7,320 nt of DNA, from positions 1 to 7,320 of the forward strand of contig JACCUO010000285.1 of the NCBI GenBank assembly GCA_013811765.1, given 5' to 3'. The stretch is from Thermoleophilaceae bacterium (GTDB lineage: Bacteria; Actinomycetota; Thermoleophilia; Solirubrobacterales; Thermoleophilaceae). Each line of letters opens with the position of its first letter. The stretch's first letter is position 1. Position numbers and translations under genes: made by a program. A model generated the notes under the pieces. That model worked only from the letters and a program-made list of their open reading frames with translations. It did no database searches and had not been told where the DNA came from. Of this stretch, positions 1 to 5,664 are shown one piece after another.

Positions 1-131
1 TATCTTTTCAGCGTCGAATGGTTGCCACCGGCCAGACGGAGGCCAAGCTTGCGCAGGGCTTCACTGTAGGAGCGGGACACCCGAATCGCTTCACACGCCT
101 CCTCCTTCGAAAATCGGACCGACCGCGTCAT
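1..131 (-). CDS. HNH-endonuclease-type protein, N-terminal fragment (cut by window edge)
   Basis: Read on the minus strand from an ATG at 131-129, the frame stays open to the window edge (43 codons) and begins MTRSVRFSKEEACEAIRVS. It continues with SRSYSEALRKLGLRLAGGNH. The helix followed by an L-x-x-L-G-L-x-x-x-G-G-N-H segment matches, from memory, the N-terminal DNA-binding region of actinobacterial proteins annotated as HNH endonucleases. The HNH catalytic motif itself would lie outside the window and is not seen. An in-frame GTG at 149-147 is an alternative start. Neither start has an SD sequence at proper spacing. The AGGAGG-like run inside the gene has no suitable in-frame start after it. 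A LexA-type palindrome overlaps the start region and tRNA-Gln lies just upstream on the same strand. The family call is a recollection of style; the exact function is uncertain. Confidence 0.6.
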   Translation of the reverse strand, partial: MTRSVRFSKEEACEAIRVSRSYSEALRKLGLRLAGGNHSTLKR

Positions 132-132
132 A

Positions 133-146
133 CGAACATATGTTCG
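133..146. promoter_or_regulatory. Probable LexA (SOS) operator, perfect palindrome
   Basis: CGAACATATGTTCG is its own reverse complement over all 14 bases. It fits the Gram-positive/actinobacterial LexA box GAAC-N4-GTTC with the outer C/G pair also present, but lacks the further outer T/A pair of the mycobacterial consensus. It ends 1 base before the ATG of the HNH-type gene. On the minus strand it contains TATGTT (140-135), which fits a TAnnnT -10 element, so a bound repressor would block transcription of that gene. Several mobile HNH-type genes in actinobacteria are known to be DNA-damage inducible, which suits this placement. There is no loop and no T-run, so it is not a terminator. Confidence 0.6.
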
Positions 147-170
147 CACAGCGGACGGACGGAAGTTGAG

Positions 171-242
171 CTGGGGAGCCAGGTTTTGAACCTGGTCCTG
201 GACATCCAAAGTGTCCCGGGCTGCCAATTACCCCACTCCCCA
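171..242 (-). tRNA. tRNA-Gln (anticodon TTG)
   Basis: The minus strand folds as a complete 72-nt cloverleaf. Acceptor stem TGGGGAG (242-236) pairs with CTCCCCA (178-172), and the discriminator base is G at 171. The D-arm is GGGT-AATTGGCA-GCCC. The anticodon arm is GGACA-CTTTGGA-TGTCC with anticodon TTG, which reads CAA/CAG glutamine codons. The variable loop is AGGA, and the T-arm is CCAGG-TTCAAAA-CCTGG. All stems pair fully. The weak T1:A72 pair and G73 are typical glutaminyl-tRNA identity features. The CCA end is not encoded (CTC follows), so it must be added by nucleotidyltransferase. In other actinobacteria tRNA-Gln is likewise often found beside glmU. Confidence 0.95.
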
Positions 243-255
243 AAGCGGCGAAGCG

Positions 256-284
256 AACTTAGCAGTGCCGTTGTTTGGGGGTAA
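256..284 (-). promoter_or_regulatory. Candidate promoter of tRNA-Gln
   Basis: On the minus strand TTACCC (284-279) and TAAGTT (261-256) are separated by exactly 17 bp. The second fits TAnnnT; the first matches TTGACA at three of six positions. Transcription would begin near 249, about 7 bases before the mature tRNA 5' end, as is usual for a lone tRNA. The -35 half lies inside the inverted repeat at 274-293. Confidence 0.4.
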
Positions 285-287
285 TCA
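259..287 (+). promoter_or_regulatory. Weak candidate promoter for glmU-prs
   Basis: On the plus strand TTAGCA (259-264, four of six matches to TTGACA) is followed 17 bp later by TAATCA (282-287), a poor -10 that lacks the final T. It would start RNA near 294, giving a leader of about 28 bases with the SD at 311-317. It overlaps the tRNA promoter on the other strand almost completely. No better candidate was seen between the tRNA and glmU, but the match is weak. Confidence 0.22.
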
Positions 288-293
288 CCCAAA
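274..293. repeat. Short inverted repeat between tRNA-Gln and glmU
   Basis: TTTGGG (274-279) and CCCAAA (288-293) form a 6-bp inverted repeat around an 8-base centre (GGTAATCA). It lies between the divergently read tRNA-Gln and glmU, overlapping both candidate promoters. It could be an operator or a small RNA hairpin. It has no T-run, so a terminator is unlikely. Confidence 0.35.
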
Positions 294-321
294 TCGGTGC
301 ATCCCGGCTTGAGGAGGTCGC

Positions 322-1737
322 GTGCCCAGGCGCAGTCCCCGCCGTTACCCTGCCCACTCCATGTCCGAGCGGTTCACCGTGCTCGTGATGGCCGCCGGGC
401 GCGGCACTCGCATGCGCTCCTCGATGCCCAAGGTGCTGCATCCCGTCTGCGGCAAGCCGATGATCGAGTGGGTGATCGACGCCGCGCGGGCGGCCGGCGC
501 GGCCGAGGTCGTCTGCGTCACCCGCCCAGGCGACGGCGTGGCCGCGGGGCTGCCGGACGACGTGCAGGTGGCCGAGCAGCGCGAGGGCGAGGGCACCGGT
601 GCGGCGGTGCTGGCCGCCAGGCAGGCAGTCGGTGAGGCAGGCCCGCTGCTGGTGCTGTCGGGCGACCACCCGCTCCTCTCCCACGAGCTGATCACCGGCT
701 TGATGAAAACCCACCGAACACAGGGCGCCACCGCCACGATCCTCACCACCGAGGAGCTCGACCCGGCCGGCTACGGGCGGATCGTGCGCGATGGGGGCGG
801 CGCTGTTGATCGGATCGCGGAGACCAAGCACACGGAGGGGGTGAGCGAGGCCCTGCTCGCCATCCGCGAGATCAACCTCGGAACCTACGCCTTCGAGGCG
901 GGAGCGCTCTGGGCGGCGCTCGACGAAGTCGGCGAGGACCGCGGCGAGCGCTACCTCACCGGAGTCTTCCCGCTCATGCGCGAGCGCGGAAACACCGTCA
1001 TCTCACACCTGACCCGCGACGTCTCGAGCTCAATCGGCGTGAACGACCGGGTCGGCCTGATGGACGCCGACCGGCTCGCGCAGCGGCGCATCCTGGAGGA
1101 CCACGCCCGGGCCGGGGTGAGCTTTCTCGCGCCCGACTCGGTTCGGGTCGAGGTAGGAGTCGAGATCGGACAGGACACGACCATCGGCCCCGCCACCACG
1201 CTTCGCGGGGCGACCCGCATCGGGTCGGGCTGCGAGATCGGCCCCGGCACGACGATCACCGACTGCGTCTTGGGCGACCACGTGACCGCGCTGCACTCCC
1301 TCCTGACGGACGCGGTCGTGGACGACGGCGCGTGGCTGGGGCCGTTCGCTTACCTGAGGCCGGGCGCGCACATCGGTGAGGGAGCGAAGATAGGTACCTT
1401 CGTCGAGGTCAAGAACTCCGAGATCGGTACCCGTGCCAAGGTGCCCCACCTCTCCTACATCGGCGATACCGACGTGGGCGAGGGCGCGAACGTCGCGGCA
1501 GGCAACATCACCGCGAACTACGACGGGTTCGCAAAGCACCGCACGGTGATCGGGAAGGAGGCCAAGACCGGAGTCAACGCCTCCTACGTTGCCCCTGTTC
1601 GCGTCGGCGAGGGCGCATATATTGCAGCAGGATCCGTGATCACCGAGGATGTCCCGGACGGGGCGCTGGGGATCTCGCGACCCGATCAGAAAAACGTCGA
1701 AGGATACGCCGAGCGCGTCGAGAAGGAGCGGGGATGA
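322..1737 (+). CDS. glmU: Bifunctional GlmU: glucosamine-1-phosphate acetyltransferase / GlcNAc-1-phosphate uridyltransferase
   Basis: GlmU acetylates glucosamine-1-phosphate and joins the product to UTP, giving UDP-GlcNAc for peptidoglycan in the cytoplasm. The 471-residue product has an N-terminal pyrophosphorylase domain with the nucleotide loop LVMAAGRGTRMRS (21-33), K37 in MPKVLH, the metal-binding aspartate in LSGDHPL (D115), EINLGTYAF (183-191) and N241 near the domain end. The C-terminal half (about 272-455) is a left-handed beta-helix of hexapeptide repeats (IGxxxxI), with FVEVKNSEIG (K364), VPHLSYIGD (H376, Y379) and NVAAGNITANYDG (390-402), the acetyltransferase active-site block. 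Length fits the family (E. coli 456). I chose the GTG start at 322 because GAGGAGG (311-317) stands 4 bases before it. The ATG at 361 has no SD and would remove a basic 13-residue extension. The stop overlaps the prs start. Confidence 0.96.
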   Translation: MPRRSPRRYPAHSMSERFTVLVMAAGRGTRMRSSMPKVLHPVCGKPMIEWVIDAARAAGAAEVVCVTRPGDGVAAGLPDDVQVAEQREGEGTGAAVLAARQAVGEAGPLLVLSGDHPLLSHELITGLMKTHRTQGATATILTTEELDPAGYGRIVRDGGGAVDRIAETKHTEGVSEALLAIREINLGTYAFEAGALWAALDEVGEDRGERYLTGVFPLMRERGNTVISHLTRDVSSSIGVNDRVGLMDADRLAQRRILEDHARAGVSFLAPDSVRVEVGVEIGQDTTIGPATTLRGATRIGSGCEIGPGTTITDCVLGDHVTALHSLLTDAVVDDGAWLGPFAYLRPGAHIGEGAKIGTFVEVKNSEIGTRAKVPHLSYIGDTDVGEGANVAAGNITANYDGFAKHRTVIGKEAKTGVNASYVAPVRVGEGAYIAAGSVITEDVPDGALGISRPDQKNVEGYAERVEKERG

Positions 1738-2786
1738 GCAGCTTGGAAACCCAGGCAGGGGGGATCGGCGGCTCAAATCCGCCGGCGGCCGGCACGTTCA
1801 TCCCCGCGGGGTATGACAAGCGGCTGATGATCGCCTCCGGCCGCGCGAGCCTCGACCTCGGGACGAGGATTGCGGAGCGGCTGGGGGTCGGCCTCACCGA
1901 CGCAGGACTCAAGACGTTCTCCGACGGCGAGATGTACTGTCGCTACAGGGACTCGATCCGCGGCGCGGACCTCTTCATCGTGCAGTCCACCTGCGGCTCG
2001 GCCAGCGAGGGGCTGACGGTGAACGATGCGCTCATGGAGCTGCTGGTCATGGTCCACGCCGCCAAGCACGCCTCGGCGCACCGGATCATCGCCGTCACCC
2101 CCTGGTATGGCTACTCGCGCCAGGACAAGAAGTCCGCTCCGCGCGAGCCGATCTCGGCGAGGCTGGTGGCCGAGCTCCTGGAGACCGCGGGCATCGACCG
2201 CTTGGTCACGATGGACCTCCACGCGGGACAGGTGCAGGGGTTCTTCTCCCGACCGGTCGACCACATGACCGCCATGCCGATCCTCACCCAGTACGTGCAA
2301 GACCGCCTCGGCACCGAGAACCTCGTGATCATCGCCCCGGACGCCGGCCGCGCGAAGCTCGCGCGAAAGTTCGCCCAGAAGGTCGGTGCCCCCTATGCCC
2401 TGCTCGAGAAGGAGCGGCCTGCCCACCAGGTGGCCCAGACCGGCTACGTGATCGGTGACGTTCAGGGCAAGATCGCCGTGATCCTCGACGACATCATCAA
2501 TACCGGCGGGACCCTCGGTGCGGCCGCGCAGGCGGTGATGGACGAAGGGGCTAAGGAGGTGTACGCGGTGGCCACCCACGGCGTCTTCTCGGGCGAGGCA
2601 TTCGCGACGCTGGGGAGATCGCCGCTCGCGGGCATCGTCGTAACCGACACCGTCCCGCTGCGTGACGGGGCGCCCGACACGATCACCGTGCTCACCTGCG
2701 CGGACACCCTCACGGACTCGGTGCGCCGGATCTTCACCGACGACTCGGTGTCGGAGATCTTCCAGGGCGAGAACCAGCTTTTCTAG
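1734..2786 (+). CDS. prs: Ribose-phosphate pyrophosphokinase (PRPP synthetase)
   Basis: PRS transfers pyrophosphate from ATP to ribose-5-phosphate, making PRPP for purine, pyrimidine, NAD, histidine and tryptophan synthesis. The 350-residue product shows FSDGEMYCRYRDSIRG (62-77), the class I ATP loop PWYGYSRQDKK (123-133), the metal/ATP histidine in DLHAGQVQGFF (161-171) and the PRPP-binding loop VILDDIINTGGT (249-260). It ends IFQGENQLF. The core starts near residue 23; the first ~22 residues (Gly/Pro/Ser-rich) are an extension compared with most bacterial PRS (about 310-330). The start is supported by AAGGAG (1723-1728) 5 bases before the ATG and by an ATGA overlap with the glmU stop, so the two are probably translationally coupled. 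The extension is encoded over a tRNA-T-arm-like hairpin (1767-1783). Confidence 0.97.
   Translation: MSSLETQAGGIGGSNPPAAGTFIPAGYDKRLMIASGRASLDLGTRIAERLGVGLTDAGLKTFSDGEMYCRYRDSIRGADLFIVQSTCGSASEGLTVNDALMELLVMVHAAKHASAHRIIAVTPWYGYSRQDKKSAPREPISARLVAELLETAGIDRLVTMDLHAGQVQGFFSRPVDHMTAMPILTQYVQDRLGTENLVIIAPDAGRAKLARKFAQKVGAPYALLEKERPAHQVAQTGYVIGDVQGKIAVILDDIINTGGTLGAAAQAVMDEGAKEVYAVATHGVFSGEAFATLGRSPLAGIVVTDTVPLRDGAPDTITVLTCADTLTDSVRRIFTDDSVSEIFQGENQLF
1767..1783 (+). other. T-arm-like hairpin at the 5' end of prs
   Basis: GGCGG (1767-1771), CTCAAAT (1772-1778) and CCGCC (1779-1783) form a perfect 5-bp stem with a 7-base loop. Size and sequence imitate a tRNA T-arm (canonical loop TTCRAAT; only the first loop base differs). 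CTTGGAAA at 1742-1749 resembles the anticodon loop of tRNA-Ser(GGA) at about the right distance, but it has no anticodon stem, and no D-arm or matching acceptor strand exists. It is not a tRNA. It may be a tRNA relic in the coding sequence, a local mRNA hairpin, or coincidence. Confidence 0.3.
2738..2783 (+). repeat. prs 3'-end repeat, copy A (coding)
   Basis: This 46-bp stretch encodes the last ~15 residues of PRS. It matches 3341-3387 at 41 of 46 positions with one single-base gap. The best block, CGGAGATCTTCC-A/C-GGGCGAGAACCAG, has 25 of 26 bases identical. Copies A and B are direct repeats that flank the acetyltransferase gene. Confidence 0.85.
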
Positions 2787-2800
2787 CCCGAGCGCACCGA

Positions 2801-3313
2801 ATGGCGGGCCAGCCTCCAACGATCAGGGACGCCCGAGTGGGGGACCTCGAGGCGATCTTCGAGATCTACAACCACGAGGTGCTGAACGGCACGGCGACCT
2901 TCGACACCGATCCCCGCGTGGTCGGGCGCGACCAGAGCTGGCTCGCCGAACGCGACGCCGGCCGCCATCCCGTCCTCGTAGCGGAGGTCGGCGATCGCGT
3001 CGTAGGCTGGGCCAGCCTCAACCCGTGGTCCTCGCGCAAGGCCTACGCGAGGACGGCGGAGGGATCGGTGTACGTCCACAGGGACTCTCGCGGTCGAGGT
3101 CTGGGGCGCTCGCTGCTCGCGGCCATCATCGAGCGCGCGCGCGCAGCCGGCCTCGGGGTCGTGCTCGGCCGAATCGCGGAGGGGAACGAGTCAAGCGTCC
3201 GGCTGATGGAGCACTTCTGCTTTGGGCACATCGGCACCCAGCGCCGCTGCGGCGAGAAGTTCGGCCAAATCCTCGATGTGGAGCTGATGGACCTTCACCT
3301 CGACGGTGGCTGA
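2801..3313 (+). CDS. GNAT N-acetyltransferase of the phosphinothricin / methionine-sulfone type
   Basis: The 170-residue cytoplasmic GNAT enzyme should transfer acetyl from acetyl-CoA to the amino group of a small amino-acid-like substrate. IRDARVGDLEAIFEIYNHEV (8-27) followed by TATFDTDPR is the characteristic opening of the Pat/MddA group. E87 in EGSVYVH aligns with the proposed catalytic glutamate of the Bar enzyme. RGRGLGRSLL (97-106) is the acetyl-CoA pyrophosphate loop, and GNESSVRLMEHFCF (128-141) plus EKFGQILDVELM (152-163) complete the fold. In relatives the stretch after LM is usually EKLGF; here it is EHFCF, a local oddity. The natural substrate in such chromosomal homologues is often methionine sulfone/sulfoximine or unknown. 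The start lies 14 bases after the prs stop, with no clear SD, so it probably depends on prs transcription and translation. The gene is flanked by the prs 3'-end repeat. Confidence 0.85.
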   Translation: MAGQPPTIRDARVGDLEAIFEIYNHEVLNGTATFDTDPRVVGRDQSWLAERDAGRHPVLVAEVGDRVVGWASLNPWSSRKAYARTAEGSVYVHRDSRGRGLGRSLLAAIIERARAAGLGVVLGRIAEGNESSVRLMEHFCFGHIGTQRRCGEKFGQILDVELMDLHLDGG

Positions 3314-3340
3314 CGGGCGAGCGCGGCCCACTTCGAAGGG

Positions 3341-3387
3341 CGACGACTCGCTGCACGGAGATCTTCCCGGGCGAGAACCAGGGTTTC
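3341..3387 (+). repeat. prs 3'-end repeat, copy B (degenerate, non-coding)
   Basis: This is a decayed copy of the last codons of prs, lying in the 77-bp convergent gap (3314-3390) between the acetyltransferase stop and the stop of the minus-strand gene. In one frame it still reads EIFPGENQGF against EIFQGENQLF in PRS. A 1-base insertion (near 3354) puts this part out of frame with the preceding DDS codons. The stop codon is not conserved. Apart from this copy the gap holds nothing recognisable; no hairpin with a T-run was seen. Confidence 0.8.
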
Positions 3388-3390
3388 CGG

Positions 3391-5664
3391 TCAGGGCGAG
3401 GCCACGGATCCTTCAAGCGAGACCATCTGCCTGCCGCCCCTGCCGTCGTCGCTGAAGATCAGGCGGGCGGTGCGCGTGCGCGTCTTGCCGCCGCGGCTCG
3501 CAGGGACGAAGCTGAGCACCACCTTGCAGCTCTCGCCGCGAGAGAGCGTCGTGCGGTTGCAGCCGCCGGTCGCGAAGAAATTGCCTCTGTCCTCGCCTTC
3601 CACGAGGACCTTTCCGAGGGTGATCTTCGCAGCGCCCCTGTTCGTGGCGCGCACGCTCAGCGGCTTTGACAACCTGTCCAGAGGAGCCGTGAACTGGAGC
3701 GTCTTGGGTGTGATCGCGGCGGGAAGCGCCTTGGGCGCGCGCTCACCGCCACCACCACCCGCGCGCCGCTTCGGAGCCTCTTTTGGCTGCGGGGGGGCCT
3801 TCGCGGCGTTCCCGGCCTCTCCGCTGGACGCGGGCCTGTCCTCATCTCCCCCGGAGACGACCAGCACGACGAAGAACACCAGGACGATCGCCGCCACGGC
3901 GGCGATCACCGGCTTTGGTGGCGGCCAGTTGCGGCGGGCCCGCTCCCCGAGGGGGCGCCGGGAGGGCGCGGCAGGAGGAGGCCGGGAGGGCGCGGCAGGA
4001 GGAGAGGGCGCCGGCTCTGTGGCTGGCGATCGCCACTCCGGCATCGAGGGCTCTCGTGGGGGCGCGCTCGACGGCGGCGGCGCCGGCAGCGGCTCGGGTG
4101 GGGTTGGCGGCGACGGTGTCAGGAGCGGCTCAGAAGGAGTCGTTGCCGGCGGTGTCGGGAGCGGGGCCGGCGGTGTCGGGAGCGGGGCCGGCGGTGTCGC
4201 GGCCGGTGCCGACAGCGGCGGGGGGGCACCGCCGAGTGCCTCCAAGTTGTGACGGGTGAGACTCGCTGCCTCGTCGTCGTCGAGGCTTTCGCGCAGGTGG
4301 AGGGCGTGGTTGAGGAGGGCGGTCCCGCCATGGAGGTCGCCGAGGCAGGCAGCGCGGGAGCCGAGCTGATGCAGCGCCCATGCCTCGCTGGGTTCGTCGC
4401 GTAGCCCGCGTGCCGCCACCAACGCGTGGTCGAGGGCCTCCCGCCATGTGCCCCAGAGGGCGCCGAGCGCAAGGGTGGCGTTCGCGTTGCGGGCCAGCTG
4501 AATGACGGCCCGTTGGTTGCCCGCCTTTGCCCCTGCGTCGAGCAGCGCCAGGACTGCCGGGGCCTCCACGGCGCTCACGGCCTCGGTCGCCCGGCAGTAG
4601 TGATCGAGCACGCGCTCTCGCCAGCCGGAGGAATCCGCGTCCGTGCCGATGGCTGCGCGGGCTGCGCCCGCCAGGCTGTAGCCCCCGCTGTGCGAGTGGA
4701 CCAGACCCCGTTCCTCGAGCGAGGCGAGCAGACGCGGGGCGTCGGACACGCCCGTGATGTCGGCGAGCCGCCGTGCCCCGAGCGCAACCCCGGGAAGGGC
4801 CGTCAGCGGGCCCAAGACGCCTTCCTCGTGGCTGTCGAGAGATTGGGCAACGAGCTCGTCGAACTGGTCCCTGGGCGACCCCGAGGGAGCGGCCCGATCG
4901 GAGCGTGCCCGGCGCCGAGCGATCATCAGGTGGGCGGCCTGCACGATCCGGAGCGGATGACCTTCCAGCGCCAGCGCCAGCCGACCCAGCGAGGTGCGCT
5001 CGTGCTCGGTCAGGGCACGCCTGAGCTCTCGTTCGGCGAGGGCCAGGCAGGAGTGCTCATCCAGTCCTCCGAGGGTGATGGACCGTCCCCCTCCCAGAAA
5101 TCGGCGTTGCTCGGCAGCGATGGCGAACATGCAGCGCGGAGCCAGGCTCATCACGCGCTCCAGTTCCCGGCGCGCGAGGTCGGCGTCGTCCAGCACGACG
5201 AGCCCTTCGCGGTCCCGCAGGTAGCGCTCCACCTCCGGGGCGGTCGGCACGACGGGCCCTTGGCACTCGTAGAAACCCTCGAAGAGGAATTGCAGGATGT
5301 CCTGGCCGGGCCGGCCTTGAGCCCGGAGAAAGAGAACGCTCCCGGGTTCCCCTGCTTCAGCGTGCCGGCCCGAGAGGTGGCGGAGCAAGGCGGTCCTGCC
5401 GATTCCCGCCTCGCCCACAATCTCGGCGGGAGCCCCCGTCCCAAGAAGACCCTGCACGGCGCGTACGTCATCGTCGCGGCCGAGAAGCGGTGGGAAGTCG
5501 CGTGGCAGGACGCTCCGGGGGCTCGCTCGCAGCCGGGGGACGGCCCTGGCCTCGGGAGGCACGTAATCGAGGACCGCACCATGCTCGGCGTGCATGTAGA
5601 CAGAGTGCTCACCCGCCATCACCTGGCCGCCGAGCACGGCATCCGAGAGAACAGGGCCGGGCAT
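3391..5664 (-). CDS. Membrane-anchored NB-ARC/TPR (STAND-like) protein with C-terminal Ig-like domain
   Basis: Product of 757 residues. Residues 1-60 hold a short motif (VMAGEHSVYMHAEHGAV) and a basic/proline linker but no enzymatic effector. LPRDFPPLLGRDDDV (53-67) opens an NB-ARC-type NTPase. It has P-loop GEAGIGRT (84-91, Arg90 replacing the usual Lys), Walker B LVVLDD (155-160), EGHPLRIVQAAHLM (234-247, the GLPL-like motif) and a winged-helix segment (about 284-340). Helical TPR-like repeats (about 405-476) follow, then about 105 residues rich in Pro/Ala/Ser (480-585). One membrane helix (about 586-604) is preceded by RRPLGERARR and followed by GGDED, so the N-terminus should be inside and the C-terminus outside. 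Residues 650-754 resemble a choice-of-anchor-D/ASPM-SPD-2-Hydin Ig-like domain with a likely C702-C713 disulfide. GAGGG (5678-5674) is the SD. The start overlaps the kinase gene stop by one base. Function unknown; a sensor/scaffold role is inference. Confidence 0.85.
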   Translation of the reverse strand: MPGPVLSDAVLGGQVMAGEHSVYMHAEHGAVLDYVPPEARAVPRLRASPRSVLPRDFPPLLGRDDDVRAVQGLLGTGAPAEIVGEAGIGRTALLRHLSGRHAEAGEPGSVLFLRAQGRPGQDILQFLFEGFYECQGPVVPTAPEVERYLRDREGLVVLDDADLARRELERVMSLAPRCMFAIAAEQRRFLGGGRSITLGGLDEHSCLALAERELRRALTEHERTSLGRLALALEGHPLRIVQAAHLMIARRRARSDRAAPSGSPRDQFDELVAQSLDSHEEGVLGPLTALPGVALGARRLADITGVSDAPRLLASLEERGLVHSHSGGYSLAGAARAAIGTDADSSGWRERVLDHYCRATEAVSAVEAPAVLALLDAGAKAGNQRAVIQLARNANATLALGALWGTWREALDHALVAARGLRDEPSEAWALHQLGSRAACLGDLHGGTALLNHALHLRESLDDDEAASLTRHNLEALGGAPPPLSAPAATPPAPLPTPPAPLPTPPATTPSEPLLTPSPPTPPEPLPAPPPSSAPPREPSMPEWRSPATEPAPSPPAAPSRPPPAAPSRRPLGERARRNWPPPKPVIAAVAAIVLVFFVVLVVSGGDEDRPASSGEAGNAAKAPPQPKEAPKRRAGGGGGERAPKALPAAITPKTLQFTAPLDRLSKPLSVRATNRGAAKITLGKVLVEGEDRGNFFATGGCNRTTLSRGESCKVVLSFVPASRGGKTRTRTARLIFSDDGRGGRQMVSLEGSVASP
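3957..4004. repeat. Two perfect 24-bp tandem repeats in the Pro-rich linker
   Basis: The 24-base unit beginning GCCGGGAGGGCGCGG occurs twice in a row without mismatch (3957-3980, 3981-4004). On the minus strand it encodes two copies of a PPAAPSR-type octapeptide. Nucleotide identity, not only peptide similarity, points to recent slippage. Confidence 0.85.
4145..4199. repeat. 21-bp tandem repeat (about 2.6 copies) in the Pro-rich linker
   Basis: The unit GCCGGCGGTGTCGGGAGCGG+G (21 bases) runs perfectly at 4145-4165 and 4166-4186, then 13 bases of a third copy (4187-4199). It encodes PAPLPTP heptapeptides on the minus strand. The array keeps the reading frame, so slippage would change linker length by seven residues at a time. 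Confidence 0.85.

Noticed and set aside
18..284. Plus-strand ORF of 88 codons
   Set aside because: It runs antisense through the HNH-type gene and the whole tRNA-Gln, so it is spurious.
1742..1790. A complete second tRNA (Ser) at the start of prs
   Set aside because: There is no D-arm, no anticodon stem and no matching acceptor strand; only a T-arm-like hairpin stands up, reported as tentative.
1773..2819. Minus-strand ORF of 348 codons opposite prs
   Set aside because: It is antisense to an unmistakable PRPP synthetase; the translation is low-complexity Gly/Arg/His-rich with no family resemblance.
3314..3340. Bidirectional terminator in the convergent gap
   Set aside because: GCCC-ACTTCGAA-GGGC can form a 4-bp stem, but it is weak and no T-run follows on either strand.
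2662..3669. Plus-strand ORF spanning the prs end, the acetyltransferase and the next gene
   Set aside because: It is an Arg/Pro-rich out-of-frame reading crossing three real genes. It contains EIFPGENQGF only because it passes through the degenerate prs repeat.
3957..4199. CRISPR-like repeats
   Set aside because: The repeats are tandem without spacers, in frame, and encode a proline-rich linker.
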